Assembly (NCBI RefSeq): GCF_000340885.1 | Contig: NC_020291.1 | Location: 6,139,501 to 6,203,500 of the forward strand | From: Clostridium saccharoperbutylacetonicum N1-4(HMT) | GTDB taxonomy: Bacteria > Bacillota > Clostridia > Clostridiales > Clostridiaceae | Direction: 5' to 3' | Length of the DNA stretch: 64,000 bases | Shown: positions 1 to 8,693 of the stretch, piece after piece | Position numbering within the stretch: position 1 is the first letter of the stretch | How the letters are laid out: each line of letters opens with the position of its first letter | Made by a program: the position numbers and the translations under genes | The notes under the pieces: generated by a model | Database searches by the model: none | The model's input: the letters and a program-made list of their open reading frames with translations, nothing else | What the model was told of the DNA's origin: nothing

Positions 1-48
1 ATCCAGACTATATCCCTTACAAAATAATGCTCCTTGCAATATATATAC

Positions 49-237
49 TTAAATTGTTTTTGAAGAACCAATTGATAAAGCTGCAAATGCATCAGCTGTA
101 GCAGGTCCCAAACTACCATTTGTAGTAGATATACTAAGTTTTATTTGTAATGCTCTTGTAAGAGCAATTATAGTACCCTAGCTAGTACTTCCATCTTCAG
201 ATATTTCGGAATATCCTGTCTTACCTTTATACGTTCT
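49..237 (-). pseudogene. fragment of a secreted or wall-associated protein (degraded)
   Basis: Read on the minus strand, this stretch gives about 60 residues (beginning RTYKGKTGYSEISEDGS) with one in-frame TAG, ending in a natural TAA at 49-51. The part after the stop (ALTRALQIKLSIST, then NGSLGPATADAF) resembles the peptidoglycan-binding-like repeats that follow glycoside-hydrolase-like domains in clostridial secreted proteins. No start codon or ribosome-binding site is in frame, so this is a gene tail rather than a gene. The family assignment rests on my recollection of pattern only and is weak. Confidence 0.35.
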
Positions 238-636
238 GTTTAATCATTGTTAAGCTTTCAATACCATTTGATCCAAGTGAATCAATCCCTTATTTATATT
301 TTCATAATTTATAAGAAACTGATTAAACAATATGTAAACATTAGAATTTTAAAATTGTAGTTTACTATTTACGCATACACTTAAAATTATAAAGAATTTA
401 TGTGGGCATCTGATAATGTTTGATGCATCTTAACAAATTAGGTTCAATTATAATAATTTTTTTTCATAGAATTATTTTATTAAATTTATAGCAATTCTAT
501 AGAAATACTATAAGAAATAGATAATATAAATCTTTATAATAGTAAGTGGGGGTGAAAGATACAATATCATCTTTTAAAAATTTTCAAAATTCATATGGTA
601 TATTTTTTTATGAGCCAACGGAAAATAAAAGTTTAA
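238..636. other. non-coding AT-rich stretch
   Basis: No supported gene. It has a TATAAT-like hexamer near 534-539 and a G-rich GGGGG at about 548-552 that could serve as a Shine-Dalgarno. The 31-codon frame after it, which starts at a GTG and ends in the terminator at 637-665, is too short and too poorly started to call. Confidence 0.4.
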
Positions 637-665
637 AGGAACTCTAGAAATAGGGTTCTTTTTTT
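637..665 (+). terminator. rho-independent terminator upstream of the sigma-factor gene
   Basis: A 9-bp stem (AGGAACTCT with AGGGTTCTT, two G-U pairs), a 6-nt loop and then a run of T. It ends about 44 bases before the start at 709, so it could be a plain terminator for something upstream or an attenuator in the sigma-factor leader. Confidence 0.6.
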
Positions 666-708
666 ATTCAAAAATATAGCTTTAGAAGGCGCCTTAAGGA
701 GGGATTGA

Positions 709-1209
709 ATGTCGGTAAATTTATTATTTAAAATTAAAAACTTTAATAATAATAGTGAGAACTTTATCTGTATATTAGCTCATTTTAATTCAAAAATAAA
801 ATATTTAAGCTATAAATTAAAATATCCTGAAGCAGAAACAGATCTTATTATTTATTTTTATGAACTTATAGGTAAATTAAATAAAAACAAATTTATAGAA
901 GATGAAGAGTTAATTATGTATATTAACAAATGTCTTAAAAATAAGTCAATATACTTATCTAACAAACAAAATAAAGACAAACAGTATTTATGTTTTACGT
1001 CAGAAGCAGAAATATTAGATGTATTTAATTATGTAGAAATGAAAGATGAATATTCAGATATTAGATTTAATGATTTAATTTCATCGCTTAATAAAAGACA
1101 AAAGGAAATTATGTTTTATAAATTTTATATGCAGTTATCAGATATAGAGATTGGAAAAATTCTGAAAATATCAAGACAATCTGTAAATAAAACCCAAAAA
1201 GGGCTTTAA
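709..1209 (+). CDS. TcdR/UviA-like alternative sigma factor, C-terminus frameshifted
   Basis: A 166-residue protein with the layout of small clostridial group-5 (TcdR/UviA/BotR-like) sigma factors. A region-2-like helix (PEAETDLIIYFYELIGKL, about residues 41-58) is followed by a region-4 helix-turn-helix (about residues 124-166: SLNKRQKEIMFYKF, then LSDIEIGKILKISRQSVNK). A strong ribosome-binding site (AAGGAGGG) precedes the ATG. The stop at 1207-1209 is premature. One extra A in the A-run at 1196-1200 would restore QKRALKNLKDELLM and a stop at 1236-1238, which is the expected end of region 4.2. The loss removes the last DNA-contacting turn, so the gene may be inactive, or the change may be a sequencing error in a homopolymer. 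Relatives direct RNA polymerase to toxin or bacteriocin promoters; the target here is unknown. Confidence 0.7.
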   Translation: MSVNLLFKIKNFNNNSENFICILAHFNSKIKYLSYKLKYPEAETDLIIYFYELIGKLNKNKFIEDEELIMYINKCLKNKSIYLSNKQNKDKQYLCFTSEAEILDVFNYVEMKDEYSDIRFNDLISSLNKRQKEIMFYKFYMQLSDIEIGKILKISRQSVNKTQKGL

Positions 1210-1257
1210 AAAATTTAAAGGATGAATTATTAATGTAGATAAATTTTAAATTTACAA

Positions 1258-1491
1258 AATGTACACGAAACTTCTTTTAGTAACTGTAAAACATATCCAA
1301 CAGGTACATTAGTAGAACTATATACTTATACTTAATCATAAAATAGTACTAAACATGCAGATTTCCTTAGAATAAGAAATTTATATGATCGTAGACAAAA
1401 TCAAATTGCTGATGATACTTATGGCATGTTTATAGATTGTCAAATAAGATATGATTCTGGTAATACACCTGTTTATGGTAACTGGAATTAA
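1258..1491 (+). pseudogene. remnant of an unidentified coding sequence
   Basis: About 77 codons with two in-frame stops. The last part (DFLRIRNLYDRRQNQ, then IADDTYGMFIDCQIRYD) reads as normal protein up to TAA at 1489-1491. There is no start or ribosome-binding site. It lies 20 bases after the restored end of the sigma-factor gene and before a strong terminator, so it may be what is left of a gene under that sigma factor. I do not recognise the family. Confidence 0.4.
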
Positions 1492-1513
1492 TAAAATTTA
1501 ATGAAGCACATTT

Positions 1514-1556
1514 AAAAATAATGGATCCAATATTATATTGGATCCATTATTTTCTT
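1514..1556. terminator. bidirectional rho-independent terminator
   Basis: A perfect 16-bp inverted repeat around a 3-nt loop (AATAATGGATCCAATA and its complement), with A-rich sequence on the left and T-rich sequence on the right. It sits between the plus-strand remnant ending at 1491 and the minus-strand lipoprotein remnant ending at 1629, so it can serve both. Confidence 0.85.
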
Positions 1557-1628
1557 TATTTTAAATTGTTTGAATGTGAATTTAAAAGTAGGTTTAATGA
1601 GCTATATAAATATATCACATTACTATAG

Positions 1629-2057
1629 TTATTCAGGTATTTCTTTAAAATAATCTATCCCAACAATAATTTCATTATCAGAATCTAGATTAAAACCTAA
1701 TTCATTAGAACGATCATAATCATAGGTATAATCTTTTAGGATTTCCATATATTTTTCATTATTAATTTTAGGAGTACAGGCTCTACTTCCAACAAAGCTA
1801 TCTTTTGTTTCATAGTAGGTGTTAGATGACTAACCATTATTATAATCCAATTTTGTTTTATCAACATTTCTATATCTATTAGCTATTTTAGTAGTATCAT
1901 TTTCATTAAAACTTTCCTTATTATTTTCATAATTTTTATATGCATCTAAATTATCATTTTTAGTTATATCTGCTGTATTTGTTTTAGAATTATTTTCTAA
2001 GCTACAGCTGACAACTGCAGATGATAGTAACGCAAATATAATTAACCATACAACAAT
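1629..2057 (-). pseudogene. degraded lipoprotein gene
   Basis: The minus strand encodes a hydrophobic signal (IVVWLIIFALLSSAVVSC) with a lipobox-like VVSC. An Asn/Lys/Asp-rich linker follows, then a C-terminal part with EILKDYTYDYDRSNELGF, ending in TAA at 1629-1631. Two lesions are visible: an in-frame TAG at 1830-1832 and no usable start codon. Where ATG is expected, after an AGGAAAAT ribosome-binding-like sequence, the codon is ATT. The Asn-rich linker style matches the intact lipoprotein at 3750-4397, but the C-terminal parts do not obviously match. Function unknown. Confidence 0.65.
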
Positions 2058-2335
2058 TTATATTTTCCTAAATATTAAAATAAATATCAGTTTTTTTACA
2101 GACTGTTTTTTTTAATAAAATCACATCTTCTAATTCTTCTTTATATACGATTTTAATAATCATAATAGTCGCTATATTATAAAAAATTAGAGTTTAGTTG
2201 AAAATAATTGGTACTTGTAATTGAGACAGATGCAATGATTGTACTAAATATTACTCATTATTAATAACTATTTTTTTACTTACTACTGCCCATAGATAAA
2301 TTATATTAAGTATATCTAAGCTATTAATAGTAAAA

Positions 2336-3106
2336 TCATTTAACATAATAATTACCTACATTTTCAAACTCTGATATAATATTATTTTTAAATTTATATC
2401 CTATTAAAGCATTTTTAGAATAATTTTTAAAATATACATTGAATAACCTAATGTCTAACTTGTCTATCTTAAATATGTAATTTTTATTTATAGCAAAAGC
2501 CTTATGACTTTGAACTATATCTTTGCAATCAATTAACTCTAGTATTTTTTTTAAACTTATATTATTATACGCATAAACTCCACTAATAGTATTTACTTCA
2601 CAATCTCTTCCTTTAACTTCTATAAATATAATTTCTTCTATCTTTACCACCACATATATACTACTCCTTATTTTTATAACAAGTTCCTTGTCCTCATGTT
2701 TATCTGAATCATCCTTTCCATTACCAAGACAGTTAATTTCATTACTAATGAGCTTTTTTAGCACAGCTTGTACATCATTTTTATTATAAGGCTTTAATAT
2801 ATAATCATAACAGTGAATCTGCTTAAATGCTTGCAATATATAATCCAAATGTGTCGTTAAAAAAACAATTTGACTAAATTCATATTTAGGTGTATTCCTA
2901 ATATCCATTGCAAGATCTAACCCCGATGACTCCTTTAAACCAATGTCTATTAAAAACATATTAATATCTTGATTTTCAATTATCCCTAAAGCTGAACTTT
3001 CACTATCAGCTTCATAAATTTCTATAGAATTATCAATGGAATGAATCATTATTTTTAGAATTTCTCTTTGTATATGATCATCCTCTGCCAACATAATAGA
3101 ATACAA
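2336..3106 (-). CDS. LytTR-family response regulator (AgrA/ComE-like), orphan
   Basis: A 256-residue regulator. The N-terminal receiver has an acidic pair in MLAEDD, the phosphoacceptor Asp in FLIDIGL, a Thr in FLTTH and the Lys in ILKPY. The C-terminal LytTR DNA-binding domain starts near KELVIKIRSSIYVV and includes VQSHKAFAINKNYI. The start is a TTG at 3104-3106: a GGGGGG run at 3115-3120 lies 8 bases upstream, whereas the next ATG (3094) is too far and longer readings have no ribosome-binding site. LytTR regulators usually respond to peptide-sensing histidine kinases and control peptide production; no kinase is in the window. The secreted-peptide gene 3 kb away is a possible target. The gene is transcribed divergently from the lipoprotein at 3750. 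Confidence 0.85.
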   Translation of the reverse strand: MYSIMLAEDDHIQREILKIMIHSIDNSIEIYEADSESSALGIIENQDINMFLIDIGLKESSGLDLAMDIRNTPKYEFSQIVFLTTHLDYILQAFKQIHCYDYILKPYNKNDVQAVLKKLISNEINCLGNGKDDSDKHEDKELVIKIRSSIYVVVKIEEIIFIEVKGRDCEVNTISGVYAYNNISLKKILELIDCKDIVQSHKAFAINKNYIFKIDKLDIRLFNVYFKNYSKNALIGYKFKNNIISEFENVGNYYVK

Positions 3107-3749
3107 AATATAATCCCCCCATGTTATATACCCTTTAATATTACATTTTTCTTCGAAGTTTATATTGCAACAATAATACCCAAATACAAACAAGTTTCCT
3201 ATACAGACAGTATTTAGACTTATTTTTTATTACATACTTCTCTATTTATATAATACAATATTTTTAATAATTACACAAATTTTCATATAATATATTATTT
3301 TGTATATTAATTTATTTTAATTTCAAACTCCATAGTTCAATACTCTACACGATTGATATAACTGCACTGCATTTGAACATAATCATCTTTTATTTTTACT
3401 AACATAGTGTATTATATGTACCAAACCCTCATCATACTTTACTTTTTTCACCAGTATTCCTTTATAAGTATAATATTTTAATAATAAATTGGTAATTAAC
3501 AATATAGCTAAATCATTAGAAGAAATTCTACACCTTGATATTCTAAATAATTTTTAAAAAAAGCTAGATATATCCAAATTGAAAAAAATGTATATTTATT
3601 GTTCTATACATCCACAATAAGGGGAGTATATCACAATTAGTCCACAACATTTTTTTAAGTTCGTTCATTAAAAAATATTTTATAAACACTAAAATATATT
3701 ATATGTTAAAATAATGAATAAATATTATTAATAAAAAAGGAGAATTTAA
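3107..3749. other. divergent intergenic region with phased direct repeats
   Basis: About 640 bases between the divergent LytTR regulator and lipoprotein genes, with no coding potential. TCCACAA occurs at 3611 and 3641, exactly 30 bp apart, with a related TCACAAT at 3631. This spacing matches whole helical turns and suggests an operator. No clear sigma-A promoter was found. Confidence 0.4.
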
Positions 3750-4397
3750 TTGAAGCATATAAGAACTATTTTATCAATAGTACTAATTCTAGTAATATTA
3801 AATGGCTGTGGAAATCAAAAAACACAAACTAATGACAGCCAGACAAACAGTATTGATGCTATTGAATCTAATGCTAATGATAAAGTAAACACTAATAATG
3901 ATACAAAAAATGACAATTCTACTAAACAAAACGATACATTACAAACACAAAATAATATAGATAAAAACAAAATTAACTTAACAGATGATTCTACTAAGAC
4001 TTCTGAATCTAAAACTTCAAATTCAGATAGTACGATAAAAGAAAATGTTATAGATTATATTATCAATGGTCAAGAGAATAAATCTGAATCACAAAAATTG
4101 AAGTGGAGTAAGACATTTTTAAATAAAATTGATATCGATTCTTTATTTAAGCAATATACTGAAAACAAAGGTAACGCAGATGACATAGAGGGCTTTGCAA
4201 CTTATATAACGAAAAATGCACCTGTACTAAGTAATTGGCAAGATCTATTCAAGAAAGATTTATATGACACCTATGGAGAAAATGTTGTTAAAATAAAACA
4301 TTTAGAAAATGATTTATATCAAGCATATATTGAAAAAGATGGTTCGCAAGTACCTTACGTTGTGGTTTCATCAAAAACAGGATATTTTCACGGATAG
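3750..4397 (+). CDS. lipoprotein of unknown function
   Basis: A 215-residue protein beginning with TTG, supported by AGGAG seven bases upstream. The signal peptide ends in a lipobox, ILNGC, with the lipidated Cys at about residue 20. A long low-complexity linker rich in Asn, Asp, Thr, Ser and Lys (about residues 22-95) should lift the globular C-terminal part through the cell wall. That part (about residues 100-215) includes GFATYITKNAPVLSNW and ends in YVVVSSKTGYFHG. I do not recognise the C-terminal domain. It is divergent from the LytTR regulator and convergent with the lysin gene, with a strong hairpin between. Confidence 0.75.
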   Translation: MKHIRTILSIVLILVILNGCGNQKTQTNDSQTNSIDAIESNANDKVNTNNDTKNDNSTKQNDTLQTQNNIDKNKINLTDDSTKTSESKTSNSDSTIKENVIDYIINGQENKSESQKLKWSKTFLNKIDIDSLFKQYTENKGNADDIEGFATYITKNAPVLSNWQDLFKKDLYDTYGENVVKIKHLENDLYQAYIEKDGSQVPYVVVSSKTGYFHG

Positions 4398-4463
4398 TTT
4401 GATTTTATGCATAATGAGCAAAAATATTCTACATTAAACAAAAAAAACTATTACGAAACATAT

Positions 4464-4493
4464 CGTCAGTAATAACAGCAACTATTACTGACG
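4464..4493. terminator. hairpin between convergent lipoprotein and lysin genes
   Basis: A perfect 11-bp stem (CGTCAGTAATA and its complement) with an 8-nt loop, located 66 bases after the lipoprotein stop and 35 bases after the lysin stop on the opposite strand. The flanking T and A tracts are short, so termination strength is uncertain. Confidence 0.65.
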
Positions 4494-4528
4494 ACTATAG
4501 TTTATTTACACAATTAGATTAAAGTTAT

Positions 4529-5617
4529 TTAATCTGCAAGAGTATTATACCAATTTTCAGCCCAAACACCTCTTTGAGGTTGGTTGGGATTATAAGGTCG
4601 TTCATAATTATTTATAAATACTTCTGCTAAATAAGTAGGATCTGCTGTACTCTGAGTAAATTGCCCAAAATTCATAGGGTAAGCCCTAGTTGCAAAAAAT
4701 TGCTGACCATTTTCAAGTTCCCATTGTATTCTTTTGCATTGTGTGTCAACAGTTCGGTAATCTAGTCCATTTTGATTTGCCCAATTAGTAATAATAGATT
4801 TAGGAGTCCATTGTACTAAACCATATCCTCCACCTCCACCTACTTCATTCATATCTGCAACAATCCCTGATTCTCCTTGCATATTTCCTAGCATTGCACA
4901 AATAGAATTGCTAGTCCATCCTTTTTTTACAAAAAATGAATAGATACACCTTGCAGTATCTGTGATATTACCTGGCTGAGAATTTAAAGTTGCTACACCA
5001 CTTGAATCTATTATCCAACCATCTATTGTTGTATTAACAGCCATTTCTCCCTTATAATGAGAATCAGCTGTCTCAGTATATAAGTAATACCATATAGAAT
5101 CCAATTGGATCCATCCAGTAGCCATTTCTCCTCTATAATGTGTATTACCATCTTTTTCTCTTGTCTCAATATATAGGTAATACCATTTAGCATCTATTTG
5201 AGTCCATCCAGTAGCCATTTCTCCTCTATAATGTGTATCACTATCTTTTTCTGTTGTCTTAGTATATAAGTAATACCATCTAGAATCCAATTGAATCCAT
5301 CCATTAGCCATTTCTCCTACATAATGTGTATCACCATCTTTTTCTGTTTTCTCTGTATATAAATAGTACCATCTAGAATCTATTTGAGTCCATCCATTAG
5401 CCATTTCTCCTACATAATGTGTATCACCATCTTTTTCTGTTTTCTCTGTATATGAATAGTACCATCTAGAATCTATTTGAGTCCATCCAGTAGCCATCAT
5501 TCCATTAGCAGGATTTAAATAATACCATCTTTTATTTTCATCTTGTATCCATCCTTTTACAATAGTTCCATCTTTATAACAATACCATGATCCATTTATT
5601 TGTTTCCATTCTAACAT
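4529..5617 (-). CDS. cell-wall lysin: choline/glucan-binding repeats plus phage-tail-lysozyme domain
   Basis: A 362-residue protein. Residues 1 to about 205 are cell-wall-binding repeats (Trp/Tyr-rich units such as GWTQIDSRWYYLYTE), at least five of them from a 93-bp DNA unit. The C-terminal part, from about TDTARCIYSFFVKKGW, matches the phage tail lysozyme type (Phage_lysozyme2): GNMQGESGI carries the likely catalytic Glu, with GGYGLVQWTP and INNYERP further on. It should cleave peptidoglycan glycan strands. The start is the ATG at 5615-5617, with AAAGGAAG ten bases upstream. No signal peptide is visible, as in endolysins and in TcdE-like or UviB-like lysis-release systems, so export probably needs a holin or autolysis. 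Being next to an exported-peptide gene makes a release or self-lysis role plausible but unproven. Confidence 0.85.
   Translation of the reverse strand: MLEWKQINGSWYCYKDGTIVKGWIQDENKRWYYLNPANGMMATGWTQIDSRWYYSYTEKTEKDGDTHYVGEMANGWTQIDSRWYYLYTEKTEKDGDTHYVGEMANGWIQLDSRWYYLYTKTTEKDSDTHYRGEMATGWTQIDAKWYYLYIETREKDGNTHYRGEMATGWIQLDSIWYYLYTETADSHYKGEMAVNTTIDGWIIDSSGVATLNSQPGNITDTARCIYSFFVKKGWTSNSICAMLGNMQGESGIVADMNEVGGGGGYGLVQWTPKSIITNWANQNGLDYRTVDTQCKRIQWELENGQQFFATRAYPMNFGQFTQSTADPTYLAEVFINNYERPYNPNQPQRGVWAENWYNTLAD
5050..5520 (-). repeat. 93-bp in-frame tandem repeats in the lysin gene
   Basis: The marker CATCCA recurs at 5112, 5205, 5298, 5391 and 5484, spaced exactly 93 bp, which equals 31 residues per wall-binding unit. 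Adjacent units are nearly identical, pointing to recent expansion or gene conversion. The copy number may vary between strains. Confidence 0.85.
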
Positions 5618-6093
5618 TTGTATACTACTTCCTTTCAATTTATAAACAAATTTTATTAAAATATTTTGGTTAGCTAACTCATTTACTTTACACTAATTAA
5701 AAGAAACTTTTGTTTAATTTTGTAAACCTCAAATTTAATTATCATTATCCTGCCATATTTTATGTATTAAAATCAAATATTACCAAAAAATCAATACTTT
5801 TGCTATAAATCGTATATTTTATTGCACAAAATAGAAATTTAACATATAAAATGATTTTATGGCTTTTTACACTTAATTTTATACGTTTTAAGAAATAAGC
5901 ATTTAAAATTTTTTATAATTATGAGAATATCTACTTGAAAGTTATTAATCACCGTTTAATATTTTAGAAATAATAAATATACATTTTTATGAAAAATATA
6001 TATTTCTAAATAATTACTGATATCTATTTGATCTAAAAATATAAAAGGTAATTACTAATTTTAAATAATTAAAAATTGAATGGAGGAAAAAAT
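5618..6093. other. non-coding region upstream of the peptide gene
   Basis: About 475 very AT-rich bases between the divergent lysin and peptide genes. An imperfect palindrome lies around 5965-6013 (TTTAGAAATA and TATTTCTAAA). No clear sigma-A promoter was seen; control by an alternative sigma factor or by the LytTR regulator is possible. Confidence 0.4.
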
Positions 6094-6270
6094 ATGAGAG
6101 AACTAAAAATTGAAGAGCAAAAAAGTATATGTGGTGGAACACATTACCAATTTACAGATTTAACTACAGGTTATATTTATGTCTATGACAATAGAGATAA
6201 AGCAAACAGCATAAGGTTAGATCTTAGATCACAAGGTCATAAAGTAAGTTCTATTACAAGCTATAACTAA
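6094..6270 (+). CDS. double-glycine-leader secreted peptide (bacteriocin- or pheromone-like)
   Basis: A 58-residue precursor. The leader MRELKIEEQKSICGG is a textbook double-glycine leader (ELxxEEQxxIxGG pattern) for C39-peptidase ABC exporters. Cleavage after GG would free a 43-residue peptide, THYQFTDLTTGYIYV to the end, with no Cys and several Tyr. It is soluble and charged rather than amphipathic, unlike common class II bacteriocins. The ATG at 6094 is preceded by GGAGG; a TTG at 6076 lies upstream of that ribosome-binding site and is rejected. The exporter gene starts 170 bases downstream, beyond a terminator. It could be a bacteriocin, a quorum signal or a contact effector. No immunity gene is recognised. 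Confidence 0.8.
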   Translation: MRELKIEEQKSICGGTHYQFTDLTTGYIYVYDNRDKANSIRLDLRSQGHKVSSITSYN

Positions 6271-6290
6271 TATTAATATTTAATTATAGC

Positions 6291-6341
6291 AATATTAGAA
6301 AAAGCTGTCTCATATGAGTCGGCTTTTTCTAATATTATTTT
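6291..6341 (+). terminator. strong terminator between peptide and exporter genes
   Basis: A stem of at least 15 bp (AATATTAGAAAAAGC with its exact complement), extended by an inner TCTCATATGAG palindrome, followed by ATTATTTTAA. It should allow much more peptide mRNA than exporter mRNA if any read-through occurs. The exporter then has about 95 bases for its own promoter. Confidence 0.85.
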
Positions 6342-6440
6342 AAGCTTAATAAACTTCTACTACATTATGTAAATCTTGTAGTATTATATATATAAAATCT
6401 AAAAGCAATTAGTATAAAATATTAAATATAAGGAGTAAAT

Positions 6441-8693
6441 ATGACTATAAGAAGAAAATATTGTTGTATTAAACAACAGGATATAACAGACTGTGGTCCA
6501 GCTTGTATAGGTACTATTGCAATGAAATATGGATTGAAACTTTCACTTTCTAAACTAAGAGAAATCTCTGGAACAGATTCAGAAGGAACATCTGTTTATG
6601 GAATTATGGAAGCTGCTAAAAGTTTAGGCTTTTCTGCTAAAGCAGTAAAGGTATCTAGTAACGAAGAAATATTTGATGATTTAAAAACTCCTTTAATTGC
6701 ACATGTAGTTGTCGATAGTATATTGCTGCATTATGTAGTAATACATAAAATTACTAAGGAAAGTATTTTGATTGCAGATCCAGCTAAAGGAATTGTTAAA
6801 TACACTCCAAAAGAATTTTTCGACATATGGACTGGCGTATTAGTTTTTATGGTTCCAACAGCTGATTTTAAAAAAGGGGATGAGACTAAAGGTCTTTTTG
6901 AAAGATTCTGGGGACTAATTAAAATTCAAAAAATCCTATTAGCAGAAATATTTATATCATCCATAATAATAACTCTCTTTGGAATAGGTGGATCATTTTA
7001 TTTCCAATTTTTAATAGATGATATACTACCTAACAACTTAAGTCAGAAACTATTATCAATATCTATGGCAATGCTTGTGCTTGCTATCTTTAAGATTTTA
7101 ACTGAATTTTTTAGAAGGATACTACTTATACACATGGCACAAAATATAGATATTCCATTATTGCTAGGCTATTATAATCATGTAATTAATTTACCTATGA
7201 AATTTTTTAGCACAAGAAAAGTTGGGGAGATTATTTCTAGATTTAATGATGGATGTAAAATAAGAGATGCAATTTCATCAGCAACATTAACTTTAATGAT
7301 TGATGTTTTGATGGCAATTGTAGGAGGTATTATTTTATATATTCAAAGTTCAAAGTTATTTTTTATTTGCTCAGTACCAATATGTTTATATTTAATTTTA
7401 GTATTTGGATTTAAAAATAACTTAGAAAAGGTAAATAGAAATGTTATGGAAGATGATGCAGCATTAACATCTTATTTAGTTGAATCGATAGAAGGGATAG
7501 AAACAGTAAAAGCCTTTAATGGCGAAAAAAAAGTAAAGATAGAGACAGAAGCCAAATTTATGAAATTTATAAAAAGTTTATTTAAGCATGCTTACATATA
7601 TAATCTTCAAGATACATTGATGAATGCTGTTAAAGGAATTTTTGGTGTATGTATTTTGTGGATTGGAGGTATTTTTGTTTTAAATAGGCAAATAACAATA
7701 GGCGAATTAATAAGCTTTAATGCATTACTTGTATACTACATTGGACCAATAGAAAGGTTGATAAATTTACAGCCACAATTACAAAGTGCAGTAGTTGCAA
7801 GTGATAGATTGGGTGATATATTGGATTTAGAGTTAGAAAAGTCACAAGATGAAGCTAAAAAAATAAATCCTAAATCATTATCGGGAGATATAGTTTTAAA
7901 AGATATTAATTTCAGATATGGATTAAGGGAATTAGTTTTAAAAAATATAAATATAAGTATAAAACCAGGAGAGAAAATAGCTTTAGTTGGAGAAAGCGGA
8001 TCTGGCAAGACTACAATTGCAAAACTCTTAATGGGATTTTATAAAATAGAAAAAGGTGAAATTATATTAAATGGTTATAATATAAAAGATATAAATAAGG
8101 AAGTGTTAAGAGATAAGATTAGTTACGTATCTCAAGAGTCATTTTTATTTTCAGGGACAATAAAAGAAAATTTACAATTTGCAAGAAAAAATTTAACTGA
8201 TGAAGATATAATATCTATTTGTAAAAATGTAGAAATACATGATTATATAAATAGATTACCATTAAAGTATGAAACTCCTTTAGTAGAACGGGGAAGTAAT
8301 CTTTCAGGAGGACAAAGACAAAGATTATCAATAGCTAGGGCTTTATTAAAAAATCCAGATGTATTAATAATGGATGAAGCAACATCTAACTTAGATTCTA
8401 TAACTGAAAAAGCAATACAAAAGACATTGGAAGAATGCTCGGGAAATGTAACCTCGATAATAATTGCTCATAGATTGAGTACGATTATGAAATGTGACAA
8501 AATATATGTTATTGATAGTGGCGAAATAGTAGAAGAAGGCACTCATAAAGAGTTATTGAAAAAAAGAGGCTATTATTATAGGTTATGGGGTGAACAAAGT
8601 ATTGAAAAATTAAATAAAAGCCTGCCATCTTCTATTAATAATATTAATAGAAATGATACAAATTTTAATTCAAAAAACTCATTAAGCATATAA
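6441..8693 (+). CDS. peptidase-containing ABC transporter (PCAT), bacteriocin/peptide exporter
   Basis: A 750-residue membrane protein with three parts. The N-terminal C39 peptidase (about residues 1-140) has Cys18 in TDCGPACIG, His97 in LLHYVVIH and Asp113 in IADPAKG. The ABC transmembrane domain covers about residues 160-455. The ATPase has Walker A GESGSGKT (517-524), signature NLSGGQRQR (near 620), Walker B VLIMDEATS and the H-loop AHRLS. It should cut double-glycine leaders in the cytosol and export the peptide; the peptide gene immediately upstream is the obvious substrate. The last about 40 residues are an Asn/Ser-rich tail beyond the usual end. No HlyD-type accessory gene is nearby, as usual for Gram-positive PCATs. 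AGGAG precedes the start. Confidence 0.95.
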   Translation: MTIRRKYCCIKQQDITDCGPACIGTIAMKYGLKLSLSKLREISGTDSEGTSVYGIMEAAKSLGFSAKAVKVSSNEEIFDDLKTPLIAHVVVDSILLHYVVIHKITKESILIADPAKGIVKYTPKEFFDIWTGVLVFMVPTADFKKGDETKGLFERFWGLIKIQKILLAEIFISSIIITLFGIGGSFYFQFLIDDILPNNLSQKLLSISMAMLVLAIFKILTEFFRRILLIHMAQNIDIPLLLGYYNHVINLPMKFFSTRKVGEIISRFNDGCKIRDAISSATLTLMIDVLMAIVGGIILYIQSSKLFFICSVPICLYLILVFGFKNNLEKVNRNVMEDDAALTSYLVESIEGIETVKAFNGEKKVKIETEAKFMKFIKSLFKHAYIYNLQDTLMNAVKGIFGVCILWIGGIFVLNRQITIGELISFNALLVYYIGPIERLINLQPQLQSAVVASDRLGDILDLELEKSQDEAKKINPKSLSGDIVLKDINFRYGLRELVLKNINISIKPGEKIALVGESGSGKTTIAKLLMGFYKIEKGEIILNGYNIKDINKEVLRDKISYVSQESFLFSGTIKENLQFARKNLTDEDIISICKNVEIHDYINRLPLKYETPLVERGSNLSGGQRQRLSIARALLKNPDVLIMDEATSNLDSITEKAIQKTLEECSGNVTSIIIAHRLSTIMKCDKIYVIDSGEIVEEGTHKELLKKRGYYYRLWGEQSIEKLNKSLPSSINNINRNDTNFNSKNSLSI

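Noticed and set aside
538..645. 31-codon frame starting GTGAAAGAT
   Set aside because: The start sits inside the only G-rich site and the end overlaps a terminator stem; no support for translation.
7736..8008. Minus-strand 90-codon frame inside the exporter gene
   Set aside because: Antisense to the conserved ATPase domain, with no ribosome-binding site.
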